A DNA stretch of 6,053 bases from an uncultured Leucobacter sp. (lineage in GTDB: Bacteria > Actinomycetota > Actinomycetes > Actinomycetales > Microbacteriaceae), in the NCBI GenBank assembly GCA_945952575.1, contig CAMFIY010000177.1, positions 1-6,053 of the forward strand, given 5' to 3'. This document shows, piece by piece, positions 1 to 5,300 of this stretch; positions within the stretch are counted from its first letter, which is position 1; every line of letters starts with the position of its first letter. A model generated the notes under the pieces. The model did no database searches, was not told the DNA's origin, and saw nothing but the letters and a program-made list of their open reading frames with translations. The translations under genes were made by a program, and so were the position numbers.

Positions 1-351
1 CCCGATCACCGCGTCGTGATGCCGCAGCAGGGCGGGCCCCGGGTTCGTCCGCGAGTCGATCAGGCCGAGCGCCCAGGGATGCCCCGTCAGCACCGCCCTG
101 GCCGAGGCGGAGCGCACCCGCATGCCGTCGCGCCAGAGGGCCCCGGCACCGGGCAGCTCGATCTGCGCGAAGATCCAGTCGGTGAGGTCGTCGAGCAGCG
201 CCTCCTTGCTCGCCACGTGGTGGTACAGCGACATCGCCTCCACGCCGAGTTCCCGGCCGACGTTCCGCATGCTCACGGCGGCGAGCCCTCCGCGGTCCGC
301 GACCGCGACCGACGCCGCCATGATCCGCTCCCAGCTCAGCGGTTCCCGCAC
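1..351 (-). CDS. TetR-family transcriptional repressor, 3' end cut by window edge
   Basis: The reading frame is open from 351 to the left edge, giving 117 visible residues. Residues 8-57 form a typical TetR DNA-binding domain: a helix around WERIMAASVAVADRGG, then the helix-turn-helix MRNVGRELGVEAMSLYHHV with the family's LYHHV recognition end and SKEALLDDL after it. The following GHPWALGLIDSR...PGPALLRHHDA resembles the ligand-binding domain of the tetracycline-repressor-like (TetR_C_1) subgroup. I chose GTG at 351 because GGAGG lies 7 bases upstream (359-363). An in-frame ATG at 372 is possible, but it has no good ribosome site and would overlap the first operator. It diverges from the oxidoreductase at 431, and paired palindromes lie between them. 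By family knowledge it is a ligand-released repressor, probably autoregulated; the ligand is unknown. The family call is firm, the start less so. Confidence 0.9.
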   Translation of the reverse strand, partial: MREPLSWERIMAASVAVADRGGLAAVSMRNVGRELGVEAMSLYHHVASKEALLDDLTDWIFAQIELPGAGALWRDGMRVRSASARAVLTGHPWALGLIDSRTNPGPALLRHHDAVIG

Positions 352-366
352 CTGGCACCCTCCTGC

Positions 367-395
367 TTGCATTCTTACGCCCGTAAGGATACTCT
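367..395 (+). promoter_or_regulatory. Candidate rightward promoter for the oxidoreductase operon
   Basis: TTGCAT (367-372) and TACTCT (390-395) are separated by exactly 17 bases. Each matches the sigma-70-type consensus at only three of six positions, so the case rests on the spacing and on operator 1 lying inside the spacer. Transcription would begin near 402, leaving a short leader that contains operator 2. Confidence 0.4.
374..387. promoter_or_regulatory. Operator 1, 14-bp palindrome
   Basis: CTTACG-CC-CGTAAG is a perfect inverted repeat with 6-bp arms and a 2-bp spacer. It lies between the putative -35 and -10 elements of the rightward promoter and overlaps the putative -10 (TATCCT, 391-386) of the leftward one. 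Size, symmetry and placement fit a TetR-dimer site. The assignment to the adjacent repressor is inferred from position. Confidence 0.8.
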
Positions 396-406
396 TCCGT
401 CAGAAA

Positions 407-420
407 CTTACACCTGTAAG
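407..420. promoter_or_regulatory. Operator 2, 14-bp palindrome
   Basis: CTTACA-CC-TGTAAG is a perfect inverted repeat with the same 6-2-6 layout as operator 1. It differs only by one compensated base pair in the arms (G/C to A/T), so it reads CTTACR-CC-YGTAAG with its partner. It ends 10 bases before the oxidoreductase start codon and would sit just downstream of the inferred transcription start. The two sites are 33 bp apart, about three helical turns, on roughly the same DNA face. Confidence 0.8.
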
Positions 421-430
421 GGAGATCAGG

Positions 431-1402
431 ATGCAGGCAGCGCGCGTCGAACGATACGGTTCGCCGGAGCAGATATCCATCGTCGACGTCCCGGTACCCG
501 AGCCCGGCCCCGGAGAGGTGCGGATCCGGGTCGAGGCCGCTGCCGTGACGGCCGGCGATGCGCGTCTGCGCTCCGGGCGCTTCCCCCGCGGCTTCCGACT
601 GCCCGGACGCCTCGCGATCGGGATCCGCGGCCCGAGAGCGCAGGTGCCCGGCGCCGTGTTCTCCGGCGTCGTGGACCGGGTCGGCGGTGAATCCGGCGAG
701 TGGCGACCCGGCGACGAGGTCGCGGGAATGACCGGGATGCGGCTCGGCGCTCACGCGGAGTACACGGTGGTCCGGGCCACGGCGCTCGCCCGGAAGCCGG
801 CGGAGGTCGCGCACGCCGACGCCGCAGCCGTGCTGTTCGGCGGCACGACCGCCCTGCACTTCCTGCGCGACCGCGCCGGGGTCGGGCCGGGCGGTTCGGT
901 GCTCGTGAACGGCGCCTCCGGGGCCGTCGGCACGAGCGCCGTGCAGCTGGCGGCGATCCTGGGCGCGACCGTCACTGCGGTGACCAGTGCGGTCAACCGC
1001 GAGCTCGTCACCGCCCTGGGCGCGGATCGGGTCGTGGACTACCGCGAGACGCCGGTCGCGGGTCTCGCCGAGCGCTTCGACGCGGTGTTCGACGCCGTCG
1101 GCAACATCTCCCGGAGCGACGGGCTCCGACTCGCCGGATCGCACGGATCCGTGATCCTCGCCGTCGCGGACCTCGTCGACACCGTCCGCGCCCGCGGACG
1201 GGTGATCGCGGGCGCCGCACCCGAGCGGAGCGAGGCCTTCCGAGAGCTGCTCGAACTGCTCGCGGCGGGCCGGCTCGCACCGGTCGGCCAGGTGCTCGGC
1301 GGGCTCGAGGCGCTGCCGGAGGCGCACCGCCGGATCGACACCGGCCGGAAGGTGGGCAACCTCGTCATCCTTCCCGGCCTCGGGCGCGGAGAGGCCGGGT
1401 GA
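431..1402 (+). CDS. Zinc-independent NAD(P)H:quinone oxidoreductase / MDR-family dehydrogenase
   Basis: The 323-residue product has the standard length for the medium-chain dehydrogenase/reductase superfamily. Residues 1-120 are the GroES-like substrate domain (MQAARVERYGSPE; PEPGPGEVRIRVEAAAV; WRPGDEVAGM). Residues 125-285 are the Rossmann domain, with the nucleotide loop VNGASGAVGTSAVQLA at 159-174, then LGADRVVDY and FDAVFDAVGN. The tail HRRIDTGRKVGNLVI is typical. There is no cysteine at all, so the catalytic and structural zinc sites of true alcohol dehydrogenases are absent, which fits the quinone-oxidoreductase branch. The substrate is not predictable. ATG 431 is chosen over upstream in-frame codons because GGGAG lies just before it, the family N-terminus begins here, and the upstream frame is antisense to the repressor. 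A cytosolic electrophile or quinone detoxification role under the repressor is inferred. Confidence 0.93.
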   Translation: MQAARVERYGSPEQISIVDVPVPEPGPGEVRIRVEAAAVTAGDARLRSGRFPRGFRLPGRLAIGIRGPRAQVPGAVFSGVVDRVGGESGEWRPGDEVAGMTGMRLGAHAEYTVVRATALARKPAEVAHADAAAVLFGGTTALHFLRDRAGVGPGGSVLVNGASGAVGTSAVQLAAILGATVTAVTSAVNRELVTALGADRVVDYRETPVAGLAERFDAVFDAVGNISRSDGLRLAGSHGSVILAVADLVDTVRARGRVIAGAAPERSEAFRELLELLAAGRLAPVGQVLGGLEALPEAHRRIDTGRKVGNLVILPGLGRGEAG

Positions 1403-1800
1403 TCGCCATGACCGCCATGACTTCGGCGAGCGCGGAGTGGAGCCGGGTGGTGCTCGCCGGCGCCTGGATCAGTCTGATGCTCGTCTACCTGCTCGGCGAC
1501 GTGCTCCGGATCTTCGCCGGTCACGCCGAGCCCGGCCGCATCGGCGGGCGCGCGGCCCCCGAATGGATGTGGACGCTCGTCGCGTGCATCATGGTCGTCC
1601 CGATCGCGATGATCCTGGTCACCCTGCTCGTGCCCGCAGGGCAGCTGCGCTGGATCACCGTCTGCGTGTCCGCGGCGCTGGCGATCTTCAACCTGGCCGG
1701 CCTGCCCTACCGCGGCGTCTACGACAACCTGCTGATCGTCCTGAGCCTCGGGCTCAACGCCCTCATCGCCTGGCTGGCCTGGACCCGGCTCGCGGAGTAG
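1399..1800 (+). CDS. Small four-helix integral membrane protein (DUF6326-like)
   Basis: The 133-residue hydrophobic protein starts at GTG 1399, overlapping the oxidoreductase stop as GTGA (4 bases), with GGAGAGG at 1388-1394. ATG 1408 is an alternative but lies far from that ribosome site. Four membrane segments are visible at about residues 17-38, 57-79, 84-101 and 108-128, joined by short loops; the first loop is basic and glycine-rich (GRIGGRAAPEW). The pattern, with LVYLLGDVLRIF early and LPYRGVYDNLL before the last helix, recalls the uncharacterised DUF6326 membrane proteins, but I could not confirm this by search. Translational coupling implies co-expression with the oxidoreductase under the TetR-type repressor. 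No catalytic motif is seen. No terminator is evident after its stop. Confidence 0.82.
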   Translation: MIAMTAMTSASAEWSRVVLAGAWISLMLVYLLGDVLRIFAGHAEPGRIGGRAAPEWMWTLVACIMVVPIAMILVTLLVPAGQLRWITVCVSAALAIFNLAGLPYRGVYDNLLIVLSLGLNALIAWLAWTRLAE

Positions 1801-1853
1801 GCGCGGGATCCGAGACGAGCTCGACGTGATGTCCAAGGAGGTTGTTCAGCGAG

Positions 1854-1928
1854 TTGAGCGCCGTTTCCTCAGACGAGTACCGCGAGTTCGATTCCCGCTC
1901 GGGGCCTACGGCTGAAAAGTCAGAATGA
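1854..1928 (+). other. Possible 24-residue small ORF behind an ideal ribosome-binding sequence
   Basis: AAGGAGGT at 1835-1842 is an ideal Shine-Dalgarno sequence and is followed 12 bases later by TTG 1854. The TTG opens a 24-codon frame (LSAVSSDEYREFDSRSG..., ending AEKSE) closed by TGA. The peptide is acidic and resembles nothing I know. The spacing is long, the start is weak and the stretch lies in a degraded area, so this may be chance or the truncated beginning of a lost gene. Confidence 0.15.
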
Positions 1929-2047
1929 GCCGATGCTCGCGATAGCCTGACCCCACTCGATGCACTCGCATGTCCACGCTGCGATGCCCGAGCATAGCCC
2001 CCGAGCACCCAGACCTGGATTCCGCGAAGCGGAGGAGCCACCCTCAT
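1906..2047 (-). pseudogene. Degraded stretch with tyrosine-recombinase-like C-terminal motif
   Basis: On the minus strand one frame reads RGIQVWVLG (2026-2000) and the adjacent frame continues AMLGHRSVDM (1998-1969). The frames join if one base is removed from the five-C run at 1998-2002. The combined GIQVWVL-GAMLGHRSVDM resembles the segment of tyrosine recombinases around the second active-site histidine (GVxVxxLxxMLGHxSVxMT). The catalytic tyrosine region expected shortly afterwards is not recognisable: the frame runs RVHRVGSGYREHRL to a TAG at 1906-1908. The upstream LRHT motif is also not visible. At best it is a frameshifted remnant; a chance match cannot be excluded. Confidence 0.3.
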
Positions 2048-2104
2048 GAGAGCACCACTACTCGCCTTACAACACGACATTCACACCCACTGATCCAGCT
2101 CGAG

Positions 2105-2395
2105 TCAATGCGAAAGAAGCTGGAACAGAGCAAGTCCGATATACACAATCCCACTGAGCACTAGACCGGCAATGAGTCCAGCAGACAACCCAATGATCCA
2201 GATTTGCCAACGCATACCCCGGGCCAGTACCAGGATCGCATGTGTCACCGCCAGCGCTACCACGGCTATGTAGACCGGCCAGATATAGATAAGGGCGAAA
2301 TACCATCCGAAGCCGAGAGCGAGGCCGATCGCACCGGCAACGATCGCTACTGGAATCCCGGCGCCTCTTGCCGAGGGCGAAACTGTCATGTTCAT
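2105..2395 (-). CDS. Small three-helix membrane protein coupled to the secreted-protein gene
   Basis: The 96-residue hydrophobic protein has three likely membrane helices at about residues 13-33, 37-58 and 66-92. Between the last two is a short basic loop (ARGMRW), which suggests that loop faces the cytoplasm. Its ATG overlaps the TGA of the preceding gene as ATGA, and no ribosome-binding sequence is visible before either of its two closely spaced ATG codons (2395 and 2389). Translation therefore probably depends on ribosomes finishing the upstream gene. I do not recognise the family. Co-expression with an exported protein suggests an anchoring, secretion-helper or immunity/protection role, all inferred from context only. 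Composition matches its partner rather than the G/C-rich flanks. No convincing terminator follows; a weak hairpin TCCGC-GAA-GCGGA lies further on, near 2021-2033, without a T tract. Confidence 0.78.
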   Translation of the reverse strand: MNMTVSPSARGAGIPVAIVAGAIGLALGFGWYFALIYIWPVYIAVVALAVTHAILVLARGMRWQIWIIGLSAGLIAGLVLSGIVYIGLALFQLLSH

Positions 2396-3345
2396 GATTT
2401 CACGTAGTCAAACTTCAACAGCAGATTGCAGCCACCTGCCTTGTTCATCTTGTAACCGCACAATGCAACCCCGTTGCTACGACCTTCAAGGCGAGTTTTC
2501 GAGTGGTTCGCGTATGTAGTCCCCCAGCCTCCAAATGCAAAGGCAGCACCGGCCGTCAGAATCCCAACGGAGTTGCAGAAAACTGGATTGTTGAACTTTC
2601 CCGTAGCGTCAGTATAGACAGCGCCTATCGTCACCCACCCATCGGTCTTCACACATGAGCTATTGACCCAGCCACTCGCACCGTACTGATCGCACTTGCG
2701 GTTCGCAACATACCCGGTGACAAAGGAGCTAGCCACATTCCACGTGAGCTTCGTGGCTGTGCTCGATGTGATTATTTGGATCGGATCTCGGGTCATCGCC
2801 TTGTGATGTGCCGTATATGTCTTCGTGCCGCCTGTGGATGTTGGGTCCGTCGGTTCCATGTTCACCGATGCATCGCTTTCCTCTGTATCGCCTTCAGACA
2901 GATCAAGCCCGGCATCGCCTGTTTCACTCGCGGCTTGTGCGATGTTCTCACGTGTGAACTCAGCGTCGAGGTACTCGGCCTGGCAGGTACCCACATTGAA
3001 GGCGACTTCTGAGGAATAGGTCACTATCCCTGCAGTCACATCTGACTCGTCAGATCCTTCGAACACGCAGCCGCTTCCATCGTGGGCCCCCTGAACCTTG
3101 CGAAGCTCAATCCGTTCCGCAAGATTCGCGACGACGTCATTCTGAAGGATGGAAGGATACTCAACCCAGCCATCGTCCATGAACCTAACGCCCTGATACA
3201 CGTCGGCAATCGTGGAACTGCGTTCCCAGCCCGTACCGGCAGTTGCGGTGCTTTGACTCGCCAATGCCGGGGAAGCAAGCGTCGCGCTCAAGACAGACAA
3301 CACGCTCACAACAGCGAAGGACCGACAAAAATACCTATGCGTCAA
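2392..3345 (-). CDS. Secreted cysteine-containing two-domain protein of unknown function
   Basis: The 317-residue protein starts at TTG 3345, decided by AAAGGAGA at 3352-3359, 7 bases upstream. Residues 1-29 form a Sec signal peptide: Arg near the start, a hydrophobic core AVVSVLSVLSATLA, and likely cleavage after PALA. Mature residues 30-130 look beta-rich, with Cys93 and Cys121. Residues 135-173 are an acidic, Gly/Ser/Thr-rich linker (SETGDAGLDLSEGDTEESD). Residues 174-317 form a second domain with Cys218, Cys231, Cys257, Cys296 and Cys306 and aromatic/glycine-rich segments (GWVNSSC, DGWVTIGAVY, AFGGWGTTYANHSKTR, FDYVKS). The mature protein therefore has seven cysteines, an odd number. No catalytic motif, lipobox or LPXTG anchor is seen. 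It is the first gene of a unit with the membrane protein behind it. I do not recognise the family; exported effector, enzyme inhibitor or bacteriocin-like roles are only guesses. Confidence 0.85.
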   Translation of the reverse strand: MTHRYFCRSFAVVSVLSVLSATLASPALASQSTATAGTGWERSSTIADVYQGVRFMDDGWVEYPSILQNDVVANLAERIELRKVQGAHDGSGCVFEGSDESDVTAGIVTYSSEVAFNVGTCQAEYLDAEFTRENIAQAASETGDAGLDLSEGDTEESDASVNMEPTDPTSTGGTKTYTAHHKAMTRDPIQIITSSTATKLTWNVASSFVTGYVANRKCDQYGASGWVNSSCVKTDGWVTIGAVYTDATGKFNNPVFCNSVGILTAGAAFAFGGWGTTYANHSKTRLEGRSNGVALCGYKMNKAGGCNLLLKFDYVKS

Positions 3346-3351
3346 GGCAGT

Positions 3352-3359
3352 TCTCCTTT
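3352..3359 (-). promoter_or_regulatory. Strong ribosome-binding site that fixes a TTG start
   Basis: On the minus strand AAAGGAGA precedes TTG 3345 by 7 bases. It is the best Shine-Dalgarno match in the middle segment, and it makes the TTG codon, followed directly by a full signal peptide, the credible start. Confidence 0.8.
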
Positions 3360-3360
3360 G

Positions 3361-3480
3361 AACTCAAATATCGGCAACCACATCTAAGAAGTGCATATTT
3401 CTTGCATTCCTTGTTCAGAGTATTCTTTTCGATGGAAATTTATAAGACAATTCCTCAAAATATCCTCAGAAAAACAAAAG
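3361..3480 (-). promoter_or_regulatory. A/T-rich upstream region of the secreted-protein gene, probable promoter
   Basis: This is the most A/T-rich part of the window and lies directly upstream of the secreted-protein gene. On the minus strand TTATAA and TACTCT are spaced by 17 bases within the stretch near 3416-3446, a weak promoter candidate. An inverted repeat AAGAA-8 bases-TTCTT at 3386-3403 could be an operator. Neither is strong enough to name a regulator. Confidence 0.4.
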
Positions 3481-3804
3481 ACGGCGACCTAACATCCGAC
3501 CTGGTGATCGACTCCACCGCGCCTCGGCAGGCTCTTCGGCCACAGCGCATGCGTCGCCGGGCACGAGGAGCGGTTCCCGCTACGCACTCAAAAGGAACAA
3601 AATGAGAGCTGAGTAGAACCCGTGTTTACTTAGGCGCGCCTGACGATGTATTTCAAACGCGCTGCCTATCCACGCAGGAACATCTCGAACTTCGACCACC
3701 AGTCACCTGGCGCTTAGGCAATCCATTGATAAAGCAATACCGTTGCACCGAAAAGATGCACAGTGGAGAACCTGCTCACGACCACGAGGAAGGTGGCGCA
3801 TGTT
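3481..3804. other. Gene-free stretch with short coding-like debris
   Basis: No credible intact gene is seen on either strand. On the minus strand 3713-3666 reads APGDWWSKFEMFLRG and then stops, which looks like a protein C-terminus but is preceded immediately by TAA. On the plus strand 3494-3600 has a run (DLVIDSTAPRQ...) faintly like the DxT region of DDE transposases, but it does not continue into recognisable transposase sequence. A 10-bp palindrome AGGCGCGCCT lies at 3632-3641. The stretch is best read as decayed DNA at the right margin of the foreign segment. Confidence 0.35.
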
Positions 3805-3953
3805 TCATAGCTCCGCCCTCTCGGGATCCTGCGCATCCGGCACCTCGGTCAGTTCGAACTTGCCGCTTCAGATGAACTACATGCGCAAGACGTGACATTC
3901 CTCGATGAGCCTCCCGCGATTGGACAGCCAACCATCGACCTCGCTACGCGGAA
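3805..3953 (-). pseudogene. Stop-interrupted coding-like remnant downstream of the aminotransferase
   Basis: On the minus strand a single frame reads EVDGWLSNRGRLIEECHVLRM, then TAG, two codons, TGA (3868-3870), then SGKFELTEVPDAQDPERAEL and TGA (3805-3807). The last 20 residues use G/C-rich third positions like the genuine genes to the right and look like a natural protein C-terminus. The two closely spaced in-frame stops mean it is not an intact gene. It could be the tail of an ancestral gene that once followed the aminotransferase and was cut by entry of the A/T-rich segment. The parent family is not recognised. Confidence 0.3.
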
Positions 3954-5300
3954 CTAGGGCAGGCGCAGCTGGCGCACCGCCTCCTCGAACGCATGCACGA
4001 CGGCATCGATGTCCCGCTCCGTGTTGGTCGGGCTGACCACGATGTAGCCGCCCAGATTGCCGACGAGCACGCCGCGGTTCACCAGGGCGATGAACAGGTA
4101 GTCGCGGAGCCCCGGCACGGGATCGGGCGCCCGCGCGCCCTCGCCGTCGCGCACCGGCTCCTCGCGGAACGAGAGGCCGAGGATCGCGCCGAGCGAGCTG
4201 ATCCGCCAGGGCAGTTCGAGCCGCGCGATCGCCTGCGTGAGCCGCACCGAGAGCTCCTGCGAGAGCTGGTTCATCCGGTCGTAGGCGTCGGGCGTCATCA
4301 CCTCGCTCAGGTATCTCCGCGCCGCCCGGAGGGTGAGCGGACCCGCCGTGACCGTCGCCCCGTAGCCGGCGAGCGACCAGGGGCCGCCGGGGTGCACCTC
4401 GAGCACGCGCGCGGCGGCATCGGCGAGCTCCTCGCGCATGCCGAGCGCACCGATCGGAAGCCCGGCCGCGAGCGATTTGCCCAGCGTCAGGAAGTCGGGC
4501 TCGAGCCCGAACTCGTGACCCGCGCCGCGGTAGCCCGCAGCGCCCGACTGGGTCTCGTCGACGATCAGGATCGTCCCGTGCCGCTTCGTCAGGGTGTTCA
4601 GCGCCGCCGCGAACTCGGGATCGGGCAGGGCCACGCCGCCGCCGTTGGTGAGCGCCGGCTCCGCGATCACCGCCGCCACCTGCTCGTCGGCGAGCGCTGC
4701 GGCCAGTTCGCCCGGATCGTTGAAGCGCAGCATCCGCACCGCGTCGCCCGCAGCCGGGGCGCTGCCCGGAGCGGCCGCGTGCAGTTCCTCGAGCGAGCCG
4801 TGATAGGCGCCGCGGAACGCGACGAGCATCGGCCGGCCGGTGATGGCGCGCGCCAGACGTATCGCCGCACGATTTGCCTCGGTGGCCGAGAGGGCGAGCT
4901 CCCAGCGCGGCAGCCCGTAGCGCTCGGCGAGCTGGGCGCCGACCGGGCCGGCGTCCTCGGTGGTCCATCCCGTGACCACGCCCGGCCCCGGCACATCCGA
5001 GACGATGATGTCGCGCAGCACCGATCCGTGGTGCCCGCCCATCGCGGCCGTGCCCGAGAGCCCGAAGTCGTGGTACGCGTTGCCGTCGACATCGACCAGA
5101 TGCGCCCCGTCCGCCTGCGCGATGGCGAGCGGGAACGGCACGGCATAGGCGTTCACCCAGTGGAAGGGCACGCCGCCCAGCAGGTGATCCGCCTCGCGGT
5201 GCACGCGCTCGCTGCCCGGGTGGTTGCGGCGGTAGACCTCGCGCTCCTGGTCGAGCAGCTCGGCGACGCGCTCCGCGCGGAGCCCGCCGGCGGCGGTCAT
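3954..5300 (-). CDS. PLP-dependent class III aminotransferase, glutamate-1-semialdehyde aminomutase-like
   Basis: The 448-residue protein is full length for the class III (HemL-like) fold-type I family. Visible landmarks are VDVDGNAYHDFGLSGTAAMGGHH at 70-91; the cofactor-phosphate loop ALSATEANRAAIRLAR at 136-151; FRGAYHGS at 162-169, whose Tyr-His stacks on PLP; the Asp of VDETQSG at 247-253, which contacts the pyridine nitrogen; and the Schiff-base lysine Lys275 in TLGKSLAAGLPIGALG. ATG 5300 overlaps the upstream HyuB stop as ATGA, and GGAG lies at 5308-5311. The usual SGTEA signature is SATEA here. It transfers or shifts an amino group; the substrate is unknown. A role in tetrapyrrole synthesis is unlikely, because it is the last gene of a HyuB-type catabolic unit rather than beside haem genes. 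Confidence 0.93.
   Translation of the reverse strand: MTAAGGLRAERVAELLDQEREVYRRNHPGSERVHREADHLLGGVPFHWVNAYAVPFPLAIAQADGAHLVDVDGNAYHDFGLSGTAAMGGHHGSVLRDIIVSDVPGPGVVTGWTTEDAGPVGAQLAERYGLPRWELALSATEANRAAIRLARAITGRPMLVAFRGAYHGSLEELHAAAPGSAPAAGDAVRMLRFNDPGELAAALADEQVAAVIAEPALTNGGGVALPDPEFAAALNTLTKRHGTILIVDETQSGAAGYRGAGHEFGLEPDFLTLGKSLAAGLPIGALGMREELADAAARVLEVHPGGPWSLAGYGATVTAGPLTLRAARRYLSEVMTPDAYDRMNQLSQELSVRLTQAIARLELPWRISSLGAILGLSFREEPVRDGEGARAPDPVPGLRDYLFIALVNRGVLVGNLGGYIVVSPTNTERDIDAVVHAFEEAVRQLRLP

Larger units (their letters stand above)
1801..3953. other. A/T-richer, probably horizontally acquired segment
   Basis: Base composition and codon use change sharply after the membrane-protein stop at 1800 and return to the G/C-rich pattern at the aminotransferase stop at 3954. 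Inside lie one intact two-gene unit (2105-3345), an A/T-rich upstream region (about 3361-3480) and debris on both sides (1801-2104 and 3481-3953). No matching direct or inverted repeats at the two ends were found by eye, so exact borders and mechanism of entry are unknown. Confidence 0.55.

Noticed and set aside
122..430. In-frame upstream extension of the oxidoreductase to an ATG at 122
   Set aside because: The extension is antisense to the TetR-family gene, lacks family similarity and crosses both operators. ATG 431 has a ribosome site and the family's normal N-terminus.
700..1398. Upstream extension of the membrane-protein frame within the oxidoreductase gene
   Set aside because: Arg/Gly-rich shadow translation. 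The membrane protein proper begins at GTG 1399 with a ribosome site.
1801..1910. A complete tRNA gene around the T-arm-like sequence
   Set aside because: No D-arm, anticodon stem or complementary acceptor strand could be folded upstream, and no CCA or discriminator context fits.
1829..1915. ATG-started 28-codon plus-strand frame ending RVRFPLGAYG
   Set aside because: No ribosome site precedes it, and its end is simply the translation of the tRNA T-arm-like string.
2021..2033. Hairpin TCCGC-GAA-GCGGA as a terminator for the membrane-protein unit
   Set aside because: The stem is only 5 bp and no T tract follows on either strand.
3530..3545. GGCTCTTCGG as an insertion-sequence terminal repeat
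   Set aside because: It resembles ISL3-type ends, but no inverted partner or target duplication was found in the window.
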